From: Krasilnikovia cinnamomea
GTDB taxonomy: Bacteria; Actinomycetota; Actinomycetes; Mycobacteriales; Micromonosporaceae
DNA: 64,000 bases
Direction of reading: 5' to 3'
Assembly: GCF_004217545.1 (NCBI RefSeq)
Contig: NZ_SHKY01000001.1
Coordinates: 4,898,001 to 4,962,000, forward strand
Each line of letters opens with the position of its first letter. The stretch's first letter is position 1. The notes under the pieces are model-generated. The model was not told where the DNA came from, searched no databases, and saw nothing but the letters and a program-made list of their open reading frames with translations. Below, one piece after another: positions 1-7,813 of the stretch. The position numbers and the translations under genes are program-made.

Positions 1-182
1 TGGACGGCGTGGGGGAGCGGGTCGAGGTGCTGCCCGACCGGGTGCTGCTGTACGTGGCGGACGGCGACGAGGCGGTGGCCGACGTGCACCGGCGCGCCCT
101 CACCCCGGCGAGCGTGCTGGTACGCCGCAGCAGCCTCGAGGACGTCTTCCTGCACCTGACCGGCCGGACGCTGGTGGACTAA
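1..182 (+). CDS. ABC transporter ATP-binding protein, DrrA-like, C-terminal end (partial)
   Basis: The reading frame enters from the left edge in the frame starting at base 3 and ends with TAA at 180-182. The last 59 residues contain RRSSLEDVFLHLTGR, the usual C-terminal signature of daunorubicin-resistance type (DrrA/CcmA) ATPases. The protein would energise export through the two ABC-2 permeases at 1084 and 1852. The end of this gene (164-180) is repeated exactly 900 bp downstream at 1064-1080, immediately before the first permease. There the frame would end in TGA one base before the permease ATG. That was probably the original operon junction before the insert at 181-1080 arrived. Confidence 0.85.
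   Translation, partial: DGVGERVEVLPDRVLLYVADGDEAVADVHRRALTPASVLVRRSSLEDVFLHLTGRTLVD
164..180 (+). repeat. 17-bp direct repeat, left copy
   Basis: The 17 bases ending in ctggtggact are identical to 1064-1080. They encode the last residues of the ATPase (GRTLVD), so the left copy keeps the gene intact with a TAA stop. The right copy keeps the original TGA followed by the permease start. Together they frame the inserted LOG-family gene. Confidence 0.85.
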
Positions 183-321
183 CAAACCACACGTGACCCC
201 TCCTTCGCCCTGCCACGCGATTCCGAAGCTCGGTCGAGCCCCGATGCAACGGCGGGGGTCACCCCAGAGGGTTCTCAACGGTAACGAGGAGGCCGAGCGT
301 CACGCCAGGCCGGGATGGCGC

Positions 322-816
322 TCAGGCTCCCGGCACTGAGTCGGTTTGGCTGCTCAGAACCATATCGACAGCTTCTTGAGGTGTGTCGACGGAGTGCAGG
401 CCGGGCACTGATGCGCCGTCCTTGTCGACTAGGCTCCAGCCTGCGAGGCAAACCACTGGGATATTGCCACGCCGCTTGGCCAGGGCTATCTCACTGAGCG
501 TTCCCCAAGAACCGCCCACCGAGATCACGGCGTCGGCGCTCCAAACGATGATGGCATTCCTCGCCTCACCCATGTTGGTGACGATTGTGGCTGTCAGGTC
601 GGGGGATGCGCCTTCTCGGGAGTTTCCCGGACGAATTCCAATGACGATGCCGCCCCTTGCCTTCACGCCGCTCGCCACGGCCTCCATCACGCCGATGCCC
701 CCACCGCATATGACAACAGCGCCTGCGTCTGCGAGCAATTCACCGACCTTTCGGGCGTTGGCCTTGTCCTCGTCGGTGCAATAGCGCGGGCCGCAAACCG
801 CAACCTGAAACGTCAT
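322..816 (-). CDS. LOG-family (TIGR00725-like) nucleotide-binding protein
   Basis: This 164-residue Rossmann-like protein resembles LOG/YvdD and TIGR00725 proteins, which include cytokinin riboside 5'-monophosphate phosphoribohydrolases. Visible motifs are AVCGPRYC near the N terminus, CGGGIGVMEA around residues 45-54, and the family's GG-x-x-GT-x-x-E motif as GGSWGTLSE near residue 110. The ATG at 816 is preceded by AGGTGA 7 bases upstream; an in-frame upstream ATG at 888 lacks support. The gene lies antisense inside an ABC exporter operon, between two 17-bp direct repeats, so it is an acquired insert. The true substrate is unknown; the active-site Arg typical of LOG enzymes was not located with certainty. 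Confidence 0.75.
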   Translation of the reverse strand: MTFQVAVCGPRYCTDEDKANARKVGELLADAGAVVICGGGIGVMEAVASGVKARGGIVIGIRPGNSREGASPDLTATIVTNMGEARNAIIVWSADAVISVGGSWGTLSEIALAKRRGNIPVVCLAGWSLVDKDGASVPGLHSVDTPQEAVDMVLSSQTDSVPGA

Positions 817-1063
817 TTGTTGGTCACCTATGCAGACGGAGGTTCTCGACTGGCCGTGTAGACGTTGAACGGTAAGGAGGTCTCGCACGACATCGAGTAC
901 CTCCCATCCTTTGGCCGTACAGTACGCACGGCAGGACTCCTCCTGGCGTGCTGGCGACGTCGACGGGTCTGAGTCGCCACGGTGGGACGAGAGGCGGACG
1001 TAGATGATCGTACGTAGTGGCGCGTGTGGAGGGGTTGCGCGTCATGTTGGAAAGGGCATCCTC

Positions 1064-1080
1064 CCGGACGCTGGTGGACT
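1064..1080 (+). repeat. 17-bp direct repeat, right copy
   Basis: This is identical to 164-180 and begins exactly 900 bp after it. It is followed by TGA, one base, then the ATG of the permease at 1084. This restores the gene junction expected for an uninterrupted DrrA-DrrB operon. Confidence 0.85.
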
Positions 1081-1083
1081 GAG

Positions 1084-1842
1084 ATGACCGCGACCCTCTC
1101 GGTGCTGGAGTATCACCTGGCCAGCTACCGCCGTATCTGGCGCTCCAGCGTGCTCTCGTCGTTCGTGCTGCCCCTGATGACCATGCTGGGCTTCGGGGTG
1201 GGCGTCGGCGCGTACGTCACCGGCGGAGTCGACGGGGTGCCGTACCTGGACTGGATGGTGCCCGGGCTGATCGCCTCGACCGCCGCGCAGGTCGCGATCG
1301 GCGACTCGGCGTGGCCGGTGTTCGGCAACTTCGAATGGACCAGGACGTACTTCGGGCAGGCCGCCGCCCCGCCACGGGTCGCGGACATTCTCGCCGGGCA
1401 CCTGGCGTTCGTCGTGTTCCGCGCGGTCACCGCCGCCGGTGCGTTCCTGCTGATCGCCACGGCGTTCGGCACGATGCACTCCTGGTGGGCCCCGGCCACG
1501 GTGCTGGTGGGCGCCCTGCTCGGGCTCGCGGTGGCCACCCCCACGTTCGCGTACGCGGCCGCGGTGCGCAGCGACAGCTACCTGGCGATCCTGTTCCGGC
1601 TCGGGGTGCTGCCGATGTCGCTGTTCTCCGGGGTCTTCTTCCCGGTCGACGCGCTGCCCGACGTGCTGCGCTGGGTCGCGTACGCGCTGCCGCTGTGGCA
1701 CGCCGTGGATCTGAGCCGGGCCGCCACCCTCGGGGTCGCCCCCACCGGGTCGGTGGCCGTGCATGTGGCGTACCTGGCGGTGTGGGCGGGCGCCGGATGG
1801 TGGCTGGCATACCGGCGGTTCCACCGTCGGCTCGTGGTGTGA
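1084..1842 (+). CDS. ABC-2 type transporter permease (DrrB-like) 1
   Basis: A 252-residue integral membrane protein with about six hydrophobic segments, starting MTATLSVLEYHLASYRR. The C-terminal third carries the segment SLFSGVFFPVDALPDVLRW, typical of ABC-2 (DrrB/NodJ) permeases. The ATG at 1084 is chosen because it sits one base after the ancestral stop of the ATPase. The longer frame from 1024 runs through the inserted DNA. It would pair with the ATPase at the left edge and the second permease at 1852 to form an exporter of lipids, drugs or polysaccharides. The substrate cannot be read from the sequence. Its transcription may now depend on the insert at 181-1063. Confidence 0.85.
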   Translation: MTATLSVLEYHLASYRRIWRSSVLSSFVLPLMTMLGFGVGVGAYVTGGVDGVPYLDWMVPGLIASTAAQVAIGDSAWPVFGNFEWTRTYFGQAAAPPRVADILAGHLAFVVFRAVTAAGAFLLIATAFGTMHSWWAPATVLVGALLGLAVATPTFAYAAAVRSDSYLAILFRLGVLPMSLFSGVFFPVDALPDVLRWVAYALPLWHAVDLSRAATLGVAPTGSVAVHVAYLAVWAGAGWWLAYRRFHRRLVV

Positions 1843-1851
1843 GGGGACGTG

Positions 1852-2661
1852 ATGGTGACTCTGGTGCTGCCGCGGCTGGTGTCCTTCGAGGGCGCCGGGC
1901 GCCGCTCGGCCTCGGTGGTGGAGCGCAACGTCGCCGCGCTGCGCACCGCGTACTGGGTGGTGCTGCTCTCCGGATTCCTGGAGCCGGTGTTGTACCTGCT
2001 CTCGATCGGCGTCGGCGTGGGCGCCCTGGTCGGCGACCTGACACTGCCGGACGGCCGGGTGGTCGGGTACGCGGCGTTCGTGGCCCCGGCGATGCTGGCG
2101 TCCTCGGCGATGAGCGGAGCGCTGGCCGAGACCACCTTCAACTTCTTCGGGAAGATGAAGTACATGCGGCTGTACGACGGGATGCTGGCTACCCCGGTAC
2201 GGCCGATCGAGGTGGCCTCCGGCGAGCTGGCCTGGGCGATGATCCGTGGCAACATGTACGCCGCGGCCTTCCTGGTGGTCATGGTGGTCATGGGCCTGAC
2301 CTCGGCCGGGCTGGCGCTGGTCGCGTTCGCGGCGGCCGCGCTGGTGGGTTTCGCCTTCGGCGCGGCCGGGATGGCGCTGGCCACGTTCATGCGCAGCTGG
2401 CAGGACTTCGACCTGATGGTGACGGTGCAGTTCGCCCTGTTCCTGTTCTCCGGAACGTTCGTGCCGGCGCAGGCGTACCCCACGGTGCTGCGCTGGCTGG
2501 TGGAGGTGACCCCGCTGTACCGCTCGGTGCACCTGATCCGGGGGATCACCACGGGGGTGTTCGAGCCGAGCCAGCTCGCCGACGTGGCGTACCTGCTGGT
2601 GCTGCTGGGGGTGGGGCTGGCCGTGGCGGGGCGGCGGATGGAGCGTCTGTTGTGCCGGTGA
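1852..2661 (+). CDS. ABC-2 type transporter permease (DrrB/NodJ-like) 2
   Basis: A 269-residue membrane protein with about six transmembrane segments. It contains the conserved ABC-2 stretch LFLFSGTFVPAQAYPTVLRW near residue 200, and a second conserved region YDGMLATPVRPIEVASGEL. Start ATG 1852 follows GAGGGG at 1841-1846; GTG at 1849 is an alternative. It lies 9 bases after permease 1 and shares its topology, so the pair probably forms a heterodimeric permease served by the ATPase at the left edge. Confidence 0.85.
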   Translation: MVTLVLPRLVSFEGAGRRSASVVERNVAALRTAYWVVLLSGFLEPVLYLLSIGVGVGALVGDLTLPDGRVVGYAAFVAPAMLASSAMSGALAETTFNFFGKMKYMRLYDGMLATPVRPIEVASGELAWAMIRGNMYAAAFLVVMVVMGLTSAGLALVAFAAAALVGFAFGAAGMALATFMRSWQDFDLMVTVQFALFLFSGTFVPAQAYPTVLRWLVEVTPLYRSVHLIRGITTGVFEPSQLADVAYLLVLLGVGLAVAGRRMERLLCR

Positions 2662-2831
2662 GCGCCGCCCGTCCACCCGTTGGTGGGTATCGCGCTGGTC
2701 CCCGCCGGGATTAGACGAGACTGGTGGCGGGAATCAGGTGGGCAGGTCGTACGCCCGGTACGCGCCGGATCGTGCGGGCGGCGGCCGGGCAGACGCAGGT
2801 GCCGTACCCGGGTCCGGAGGGAAGCCCCGCC

Positions 2832-3968
2832 ATGAAGCTCTTTCACAAGTCCGACGAGCGAACTGACGACGCGCGGGCGGCCGAGGCCGGCAAACGCGAC
2901 ACCGCCCGCAACGTCGCGGGCGCCGACCGCCCGGATGCGGCGACCGACGACGGGCGTCCCGGTGCCACGGACGGGCCTCCCGGCCCGGACGAGGGCCCAA
3001 GCGGTCCGTCGAAGCTGTCGGGCAAGAGCAAGCTGGCCGCCCTCAAGCGGACCTTCCAGCAGTTCTCGCAGGACAACATCTCGGACTGGGCGGCCGCGCT
3101 GACGTACTACGGCGTGTTGTCGATCTTCCCGGCGGCGCTGGTGCTGGTGTCGGTCGCGGGCATGCTCAGCACGGACGGGCAGCAGACCGTCCAGGACACG
3201 GTCCGCCAGATCGCCCCCAACGATCAGCTGCAGGGTCTCGTCGACACGGTGCTGGGCCAGGTGAAGGACCCGGGCACGGCGGGCCTGGCCGCGATCATCG
3301 GTCTCCTGGTCGCGTTCTGGTCGGCGTCCGGGTACATCGCCGCGTTCATGCGCGCCTCGAACGCCATCTACGACGTACCCGAGGGCCGCCCGATCTGGAT
3401 GACCCTGCCGATCCGGGTCGGCGTCACCGCCGTCATCGGCATCATGCTCATGCTCTCCGCCGTCATCGTGGTCTTCACCGGCGATCTCGCCCAGGTCGTC
3501 GGCGACAAGCTGGGGCTGGGCGCGGCCGCGGTCACCACCTGGAACATCGTCAAATGGCCGGTGCTGGTCGTCCTGGTCAGCCTGATGTTCGCGATCCTGT
3601 ACTGGGCCTCGCCGAACGCCAAGACCGGCGGCTTCCGGTGGGTGAGCCCTGGCGGGGTCTTCGCCGTGCTGCTGTGGATCACCGCCTCGGTGGCGTTCGC
3701 GATCTACCTGGCCAACTTCGCCAACTACAACAAGACGTACGGCACCCTGGGCGGTGTCATCGCCTTCCTGGTCTGGCTGTGGATCTCCAACATCGCGATC
3801 CTGCTCGGCGCCGAACTGGACGCAGAACTGGAGCGCGGCCGCGCCATCGCCGCCGGGCACTCGCCCGACGACGAGCCGTTCCTGCAACTGCGCGACGACC
3901 GCAAGCTCAAGAAGGGCAGCGAGAAGGGCCTCAGCACGCACAACACGGCGGACGCCGGCACCCGGTAG
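2832..3968 (+). CDS. YihY/BrkB family inner-membrane protein
   Basis: 378 residues. The first 65 or so are charged and low-complexity. Next comes the YihY/BrkB core (about residues 75-345) with six predicted transmembrane helices. Recognisable family segments are DWAAALTYYGVLSIFPAALV, a conserved FWSASGYIAAFMRA, and YGTLGGVIAFLVWLW near the end. The family was once annotated as ribonuclease BN or serum-resistance factor; its actual role (possibly transport) is unsettled. The start at 2832 follows GGAGGG at 2817-2822. A 9-bp inverted repeat overlapping the stop codon (3957-3987) probably terminates transcription. Confidence 0.9.
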   Translation: MKLFHKSDERTDDARAAEAGKRDTARNVAGADRPDAATDDGRPGATDGPPGPDEGPSGPSKLSGKSKLAALKRTFQQFSQDNISDWAAALTYYGVLSIFPAALVLVSVAGMLSTDGQQTVQDTVRQIAPNDQLQGLVDTVLGQVKDPGTAGLAAIIGLLVAFWSASGYIAAFMRASNAIYDVPEGRPIWMTLPIRVGVTAVIGIMLMLSAVIVVFTGDLAQVVGDKLGLGAAAVTTWNIVKWPVLVVLVSLMFAILYWASPNAKTGGFRWVSPGGVFAVLLWITASVAFAIYLANFANYNKTYGTLGGVIAFLVWLWISNIAILLGAELDAELERGRAIAAGHSPDDEPFLQLRDDRKLKKGSEKGLSTHNTADAGTR

Positions 3969-3987
3969 CGCGAGCGCGCCGGGTGCC
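3957..3987 (+). terminator. Stem-loop at the end of the YihY gene
   Basis: A perfect 9-bp stem (GGCACCCGG at 3957-3965 with CCGGGTGCC at 3979-3987) encloses a 13-base loop that contains the stop codon. There is no T tract, as is common for high-GC actinomycete terminators. Confidence 0.55.
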
Positions 3988-4372
3988 TCGTCCCCCCATG
4001 GAGGGATCGTGTCCGAACGTGCATTTGATGCACGAGGGTGGTCGCTCTCCGTGGTGTGCCGACTTGTCCCCCCACCTTTCCGGAGCAGGTCACCGCGGGC
4101 AAGCTGATAGACGGGCGGCGATGTATACCCCTTCGCCAAGGTCCTGTTCCCGCCGGTCGTGGCACCGCACCTCGCCCGCGCCGGTGATCCGGCGAGCCGT
4201 CCACCCGCGTATCCCGGGACGAGCACCCCACGGATGGAGGCGTCATGGCAACGCTGCGGTCCGCCACGCGCGCGTCGGAAGTCCACGATCCACCGGTCCA
4301 TACTGGATTCCTGAGCACGGTCCGATGCACGTGCATCTGCATCGGCCCAGCCCTGGTCCCGGGAGGACACTG
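3988..4372. other. Intergenic stretch without a recognisable gene
   Basis: About 385 bases separate the YihY terminator from the EboE-like start. Frames here have no conserved motif or good ribosome site. The only structure seen is a short hairpin (gtgcat/atgcac around 4019-4033) and GGGAGGA at 4361-4367, the ribosome site of the next gene. Confidence 0.5.
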
Positions 4373-5542
4373 ATGCGGTTGCGCCACCGTTCGGGCCGAA
4401 TCGTCCACCTCGGCTGCGACCTCAACCTCCCGCCCGCCCGTGACCTCGCCGCACTCATCGCCCAACTGGACACGTACGCCAATGCCGTGCGTGCCCGGCT
4501 CGAGCTCGACACCCTCGCGGTCGCCCTCCGGCTGCCGCCCGCCCTGGCCGCTCTGCTCGCCGCCAACGGCCGCGCCCGCATCCGGCTCCGTGCCGCGCTC
4601 GACGCCCACGCCCTCGAAGTCGTCACCCTGAACGGCGTACAGTACGACGACGAATTGGTTACCCAGAGTAATCAGCCCGACTGGAGCGTCGCGGCCCGGC
4701 TGGAGTACACCCTGGACCTCGCCCGCATTCTCGTCGACCTGCTCCCGGGCGACACCGTCCGCGGCACCGTCAGCACCGTGGGCCTGGGGCGCCGCGCCGA
4801 CTGGGACACCGACCGGGAACGATCCTGCGCCCGCCTGCTCGGCCGGCTCTCCAGCGGGCTCGCCGAGATCGCCTGGCAGACCGGCCGCGCCGTCCGAGTC
4901 GGCTTCCAGCCCGCACCCGGGCAGGTACTGGGCACCGCCGAACAGACCGCCGCCGCGCTCGCGAACGTCGACAAGGACCGGCTCGGCATCTGCCTCGACC
5001 TGGCCGACCTCGCCTGCAGCTGGCAGGACCCGGCCGACGCGCTCGCCCGCCTCGCCGAAGCCGGGCTGTCGATCGTCCAGGCGCGGATCGCCGCCGCCGT
5101 CGAGGCCGCCGACCCCGACCAGGCCGCCGACGCGCTACAGACCTACCTCGACGACGGCCTCCGCTACCCCGTCACCACCCCCGACGGCGGCTACTTCGAC
5201 GACCTGCCGCAGGCGCTCGGCGCCGCCGCGCCCGGACCCTGGCGGATCCGATGTCCCGCACCGCTGCACACCGCCCCCGGCTCCGCCCTGACCGCGACCA
5301 CGGAGGTGTGGCGCACCGCGGTGCGCCACCTGATGGCCGGGGACACCCCCGCCACCGAGTTCATCGACGTGGCCGCCGGCACCTGGCCGCAGCCCCGACC
5401 GGCCGGGGACCTCGGCCGGCCCCGCGGGTGGTCGGCCGACCCGGTCACCCAGGCCGACGCCATCGCGGCGGAGTACTCGTACGCCCACGCGGAACTCACC
5501 GGCCGCGGCCTGTCGCCGCCGACGGCGGCCCGCGCCGCCTGA
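4373..5542 (+). CDS. EboE-like metabolite-traffic protein (TIM-barrel)
   Basis: A 389-residue protein resembling EboE, a sugar-phosphate-isomerase-fold protein of the ebo clusters tied to export or handling of metabolites such as eustigmatophyte and cyanobacterial pigments. The match is clearest over residues 75-145, with TLNGVQYDD, QPDW, RLEYTLDLARIL and VSTVGLG in the expected order. The central LGICLDLADLACSW and late TEFIDVAAGTWPQPRPAGD fit the family C-terminal half. The usual N-terminal TNIH motif is absent (HLGCDLNLP instead), so it is a divergent member. ATG 4373 follows GGGAGGA. None of eboA, B, C, D or F lies nearby, which makes it an orphan copy. Function is inferred from family only. 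Confidence 0.65.
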   Translation: MRLRHRSGRIVHLGCDLNLPPARDLAALIAQLDTYANAVRARLELDTLAVALRLPPALAALLAANGRARIRLRAALDAHALEVVTLNGVQYDDELVTQSNQPDWSVAARLEYTLDLARILVDLLPGDTVRGTVSTVGLGRRADWDTDRERSCARLLGRLSSGLAEIAWQTGRAVRVGFQPAPGQVLGTAEQTAAALANVDKDRLGICLDLADLACSWQDPADALARLAEAGLSIVQARIAAAVEAADPDQAADALQTYLDDGLRYPVTTPDGGYFDDLPQALGAAAPGPWRIRCPAPLHTAPGSALTATTEVWRTAVRHLMAGDTPATEFIDVAAGTWPQPRPAGDLGRPRGWSADPVTQADAIAAEYSYAHAELTGRGLSPPTAARAA

Positions 5543-5559
5543 ACCGCCCCGCCCACGCA

Positions 5560-5589
5560 ATCGGGGCCGCCCAGCAGGGCGGCCCCGAT
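5560..5589. terminator. Bidirectional terminator between convergent genes
   Basis: A perfect 13-bp inverted repeat (5560-5572 and 5577-5589) with a 4-base loop agca lies between the stop of the EboE-like gene and the stop of the convergent YtxH-like gene. It can terminate both. Confidence 0.85.
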
Positions 5590-5603
5590 CACACGAAGCG
5601 GTC

Positions 5604-5930
5604 TCAGTACGTCTTGCCGGCGCTGTTCGACCCAGACAGCGAGTCGCTGGCCGCCGTCACCTTCGCGGAGCGCGTGTTCGAGCCTGCCGAAGCCGAGCTC
5701 TCCGCCGGGTGCATCATCTCGCCGAGCTTCGACGAATTGAGCTTGTCCTTGCCCTCGGAGTACAGCTTGTTGGCCTGAGCCTGGGCAACGCCAGCGGCCT
5801 CCTGCACCGTCGGGTGCTCCCACAGCTTCTTCGCGCTGGCCCGGATCTCCTCGTACTTCTCCCGGCCGGCCCGGCTGCCCAGGACGAAGCCTGCCGCGAG
5901 ACCGCCGATGAACATGAGCTTTCCGCGCAT
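5604..5930 (-). CDS. YtxH-like small membrane-anchored protein
   Basis: 108 residues. The N terminus MRGKLMFIGGLAAGFVLGSR is the typical single glycine-rich transmembrane segment of YtxH-domain proteins. It is followed by AGREKYEEIRASAKKLWEHP and an amphipathic helical tail. Related proteins are general-stress gene products of unknown mechanism. ATG 5930 has AAGGAG at 5936-5941; the longer frame to 6065 is not needed. It shares a bidirectional terminator with the gene to its left. Confidence 0.75.
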   Translation of the reverse strand: MRGKLMFIGGLAAGFVLGSRAGREKYEEIRASAKKLWEHPTVQEAAGVAQAQANKLYSEGKDKLNSSKLGEMMHPAESSASAGSNTRSAKVTAASDSLSGSNSAGKTY

Positions 5931-6109
5931 TGCGGCTCCTTCCACTCGTAGACGCGCGTGCGTCTGCGCTGGTACGTACCCATCCTGCCGGTCCGTCACA
6001 CCCGGATCCCGCGTTTTGCCCATCCGGCGCGTCCCACCACCCGCCCGGCACAACACCGACCGCATCCTGTACTGTGTATCCCGTCGCCACGACAGCGCGT
6101 CTGGCGCGA

Positions 6110-6182
6110 TCCCCTGTAGCTCAATTGGCAGAGCAGCCGGCTGTTAACCGGCAGGTTATTGGTTCGAGTCCAATCGGGGGAG
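6110..6182 (+). tRNA. tRNA-Asn (GTT)
   Basis: A full cloverleaf can be drawn. Acceptor strands are 6110-6116 and 6175-6181 (one G-T pair), D arm AGCTCAATTGGCAGAGC, anticodon loop CTGTTAA with GTT at 6143-6145, and T arm TTGGTTCGAGTCCAA. No CCA is encoded. A rho-independent terminator follows directly. Confidence 0.95.
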
Positions 6183-6194
6183 CTCCTTTCACTG

Positions 6195-6220
6195 CCCGCC
6201 CACGAGGCGGGTTTTTGTTT
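6195..6220 (+). terminator. Rho-independent terminator after tRNA-Asn
   Basis: Stem CCCGCC (6195-6200) with GGCGGG (6206-6211), loop cacga, followed by gtttttgttt. This is one of the few terminators in the window with a true T tract. Confidence 0.9.
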
Positions 6221-6288
6221 GTCCTGCCCCCGGCGGCACGCGACGTTAGGCTGGGTTCCGCGTCGAATGTCCGTTGGCGAGGTGCCCA

Positions 6289-7554
6289 GTGTCGCAGCCC
6301 GTGCAGGTGGACGTCGCCATCATCGGCGGAGGTCTGGCCGGGCTGGCCGCCGCCCGCCGCCTCGACCGCGCCGGTGTCGAATGGCTGCTCGTCGAAGCAG
6401 CCGACCGGCTCGGCGGCCGGGTCGCCACCGACGTCGTGGAAGGCTGGCGGCTCGACCGGGGCTTCCAGGTGATCAACACGGCGTACCCCCGGCTGCCCGC
6501 CCTGGTCGACCTCGACGCCCTGGACCTGCGCTACTTCACCCCCGGCGTGCTGGTGCGCCGCGGCGGCACCCTGCACCGCCTGGAGAACCCGCTGCGCGAC
6601 CCGCTCGCCGCCCCGCAGACCCTCGCCTCCGGCATCGGCAGCCTCGCCGACCGGCTCAAATTCGCCGCGCTCGCCACCCGGTGCGCCACCGCCGACCCCC
6701 GCAAGCTGCTCGACGCGCCCGAGACCACCACCGAGGAAGCGCTGCGCCGCGCCGGCCTGTCGTACCGGATCATCGAGGAGGTGCTGCGCCCGTTCCTGTC
6801 CGGCGTGCTCGCCGACCGGGCGCTGGACACCTCCAGCCACGTCCTCGCCATGGTGCTGCGCTCGTTCGCCCGGGGACGGCTCGGTGTGCCCGCCGCCGGA
6901 ATGGCCGCCCTGCCCGCGGCGGTCGCCGGGCCGCTGCCGTACCCGCAACTGCTCATCGGTGCCCGTACGCTCTCGGTCAGCCCCGGCCAGGTGGTCACCG
7001 ACGGCGGCGAGATCCACGCACGCGCGATCATCGTCGCCACCGACCCGGCAACCGCCGCCACCCTGCTACCCACGCTGCCGCGACCGCGGATGCACGGCCT
7101 GACCACGTACTACTTCGGTACGGGCGAGCCGCCCATCAGCGAACCCACCCTCCTCATCGACGGCGACCGGAGGGAGATCATCGCGAACACGGTCGTCGTG
7201 AGCAACGCCGCCCCCGAGTACGCCCCCGCCGGTCGCAGCCTGATCGCCGCCAGCGTCGTCGGGGTGTCGGCACCGTCCGGAGCCTCCGAGGCCGTCGTAC
7301 GCACCGAACTGGCCCGGATGTACGGCGCCCCCACCGACGAGTGGGATCTGATCAGCATCGCCTCGGTGCCCGAGGCGCTGCCGGCCGCGCCGGTGCCGCA
7401 AGGCCGCCTGCGCAAACCGGTGGAACTGGGCGATGGGCTGTTCGTCGCGGGAGACCACCGCGACAGCCCCTCCATCCAAGGCGCCCTTTCCGGCGGCTGG
7501 CGCGCGGCGGGGGCCGTGCTGGCGATGTTGGGCACCGCGTCGGCTGCGGTGTGA
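6289..7554 (+). CDS. FAD-dependent oxidoreductase, flavin amine oxidase/phytoene desaturase-like
   Basis: A 421-residue flavoprotein. The N-terminal Rossmann dinucleotide fold reads VAIIGGGLAGLAAARRL, then ...EAADRLGGRVATD, the second conserved FAD contact of amine oxidases. The C-terminal FAD motif is DGLFVAGDHRDSPSIQGAL near residues 380-400. The family oxidises C-N or C-C bonds (amine oxidases, desaturases); the substrate is not apparent. GTG 6289 is preferred because GAGG lies 7 bases upstream and the homology begins at SQPVQVDVAIIGGG; an upstream TTG at 6274 is possible. It stands alone between two tRNA genes. Confidence 0.85.
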   Translation: MSQPVQVDVAIIGGGLAGLAAARRLDRAGVEWLLVEAADRLGGRVATDVVEGWRLDRGFQVINTAYPRLPALVDLDALDLRYFTPGVLVRRGGTLHRLENPLRDPLAAPQTLASGIGSLADRLKFAALATRCATADPRKLLDAPETTTEEALRRAGLSYRIIEEVLRPFLSGVLADRALDTSSHVLAMVLRSFARGRLGVPAAGMAALPAAVAGPLPYPQLLIGARTLSVSPGQVVTDGGEIHARAIIVATDPATAATLLPTLPRPRMHGLTTYYFGTGEPPISEPTLLIDGDRREIIANTVVVSNAAPEYAPAGRSLIAASVVGVSAPSGASEAVVRTELARMYGAPTDEWDLISIASVPEALPAAPVPQGRLRKPVELGDGLFVAGDHRDSPSIQGALSGGWRAAGAVLAMLGTASAAV

Positions 7555-7665
7555 CCTGCGGGGTTGTGCGGGCGGGCCGGGGTGCGTCATCCGGATGCGT
7601 CCGAGGGGGGCGCGTGGCTCGGTGGCTCGGAGTCGGAGGTGCGGGATAGGATCGCCGCCGGTATG

Positions 7666-7742
7666 GGGGCGGTAGCTCAGTGGGTTAGAGCAGGGGACTC
7701 ATAATCCCTCGGTCATCGGTTCGAGTCCGATCCGCCCCACCA
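7666..7742 (+). tRNA. tRNA with CAT anticodon (elongator Met or Ile2), site of element integration
   Basis: Acceptor stem GGGGCGG (7666-7672) pairs with CCGCCCC (7732-7738), with A73 and an encoded CCA to 7742. The anticodon loop is CTCATAA. CAT anticodons are shared by elongator tRNA-Met and lysidine-modified tRNA-Ile2, and sequence alone cannot decide between them. The T stem is ATCGG/CCGAT. A second copy of the 3' half at 15697-15740 has GCGGG/CCCGC in the same place. The present 3' half is therefore likely supplied by the integrated element, with pairing preserved. Confidence 0.9.
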
Positions 7743-7813
7743 CCAGGCAAAACGTTGGGACTGTGTCCTGCATAGCGGTCGTACAGCAAGGGACTGTCGG
7801 GTACAGTGCCTCT

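Noticed and set aside
1042..2676. A 544-residue minus-strand protein across the ABC permeases
   Set aside because: His/Gln/Arg-rich antisense of two clear membrane-protein genes; no motif and no ribosome site.
1578..4370. A 930-residue minus-strand protein
   Set aside because: It is the complement of the permease and YihY genes; composition is typical of high-GC antisense frames.
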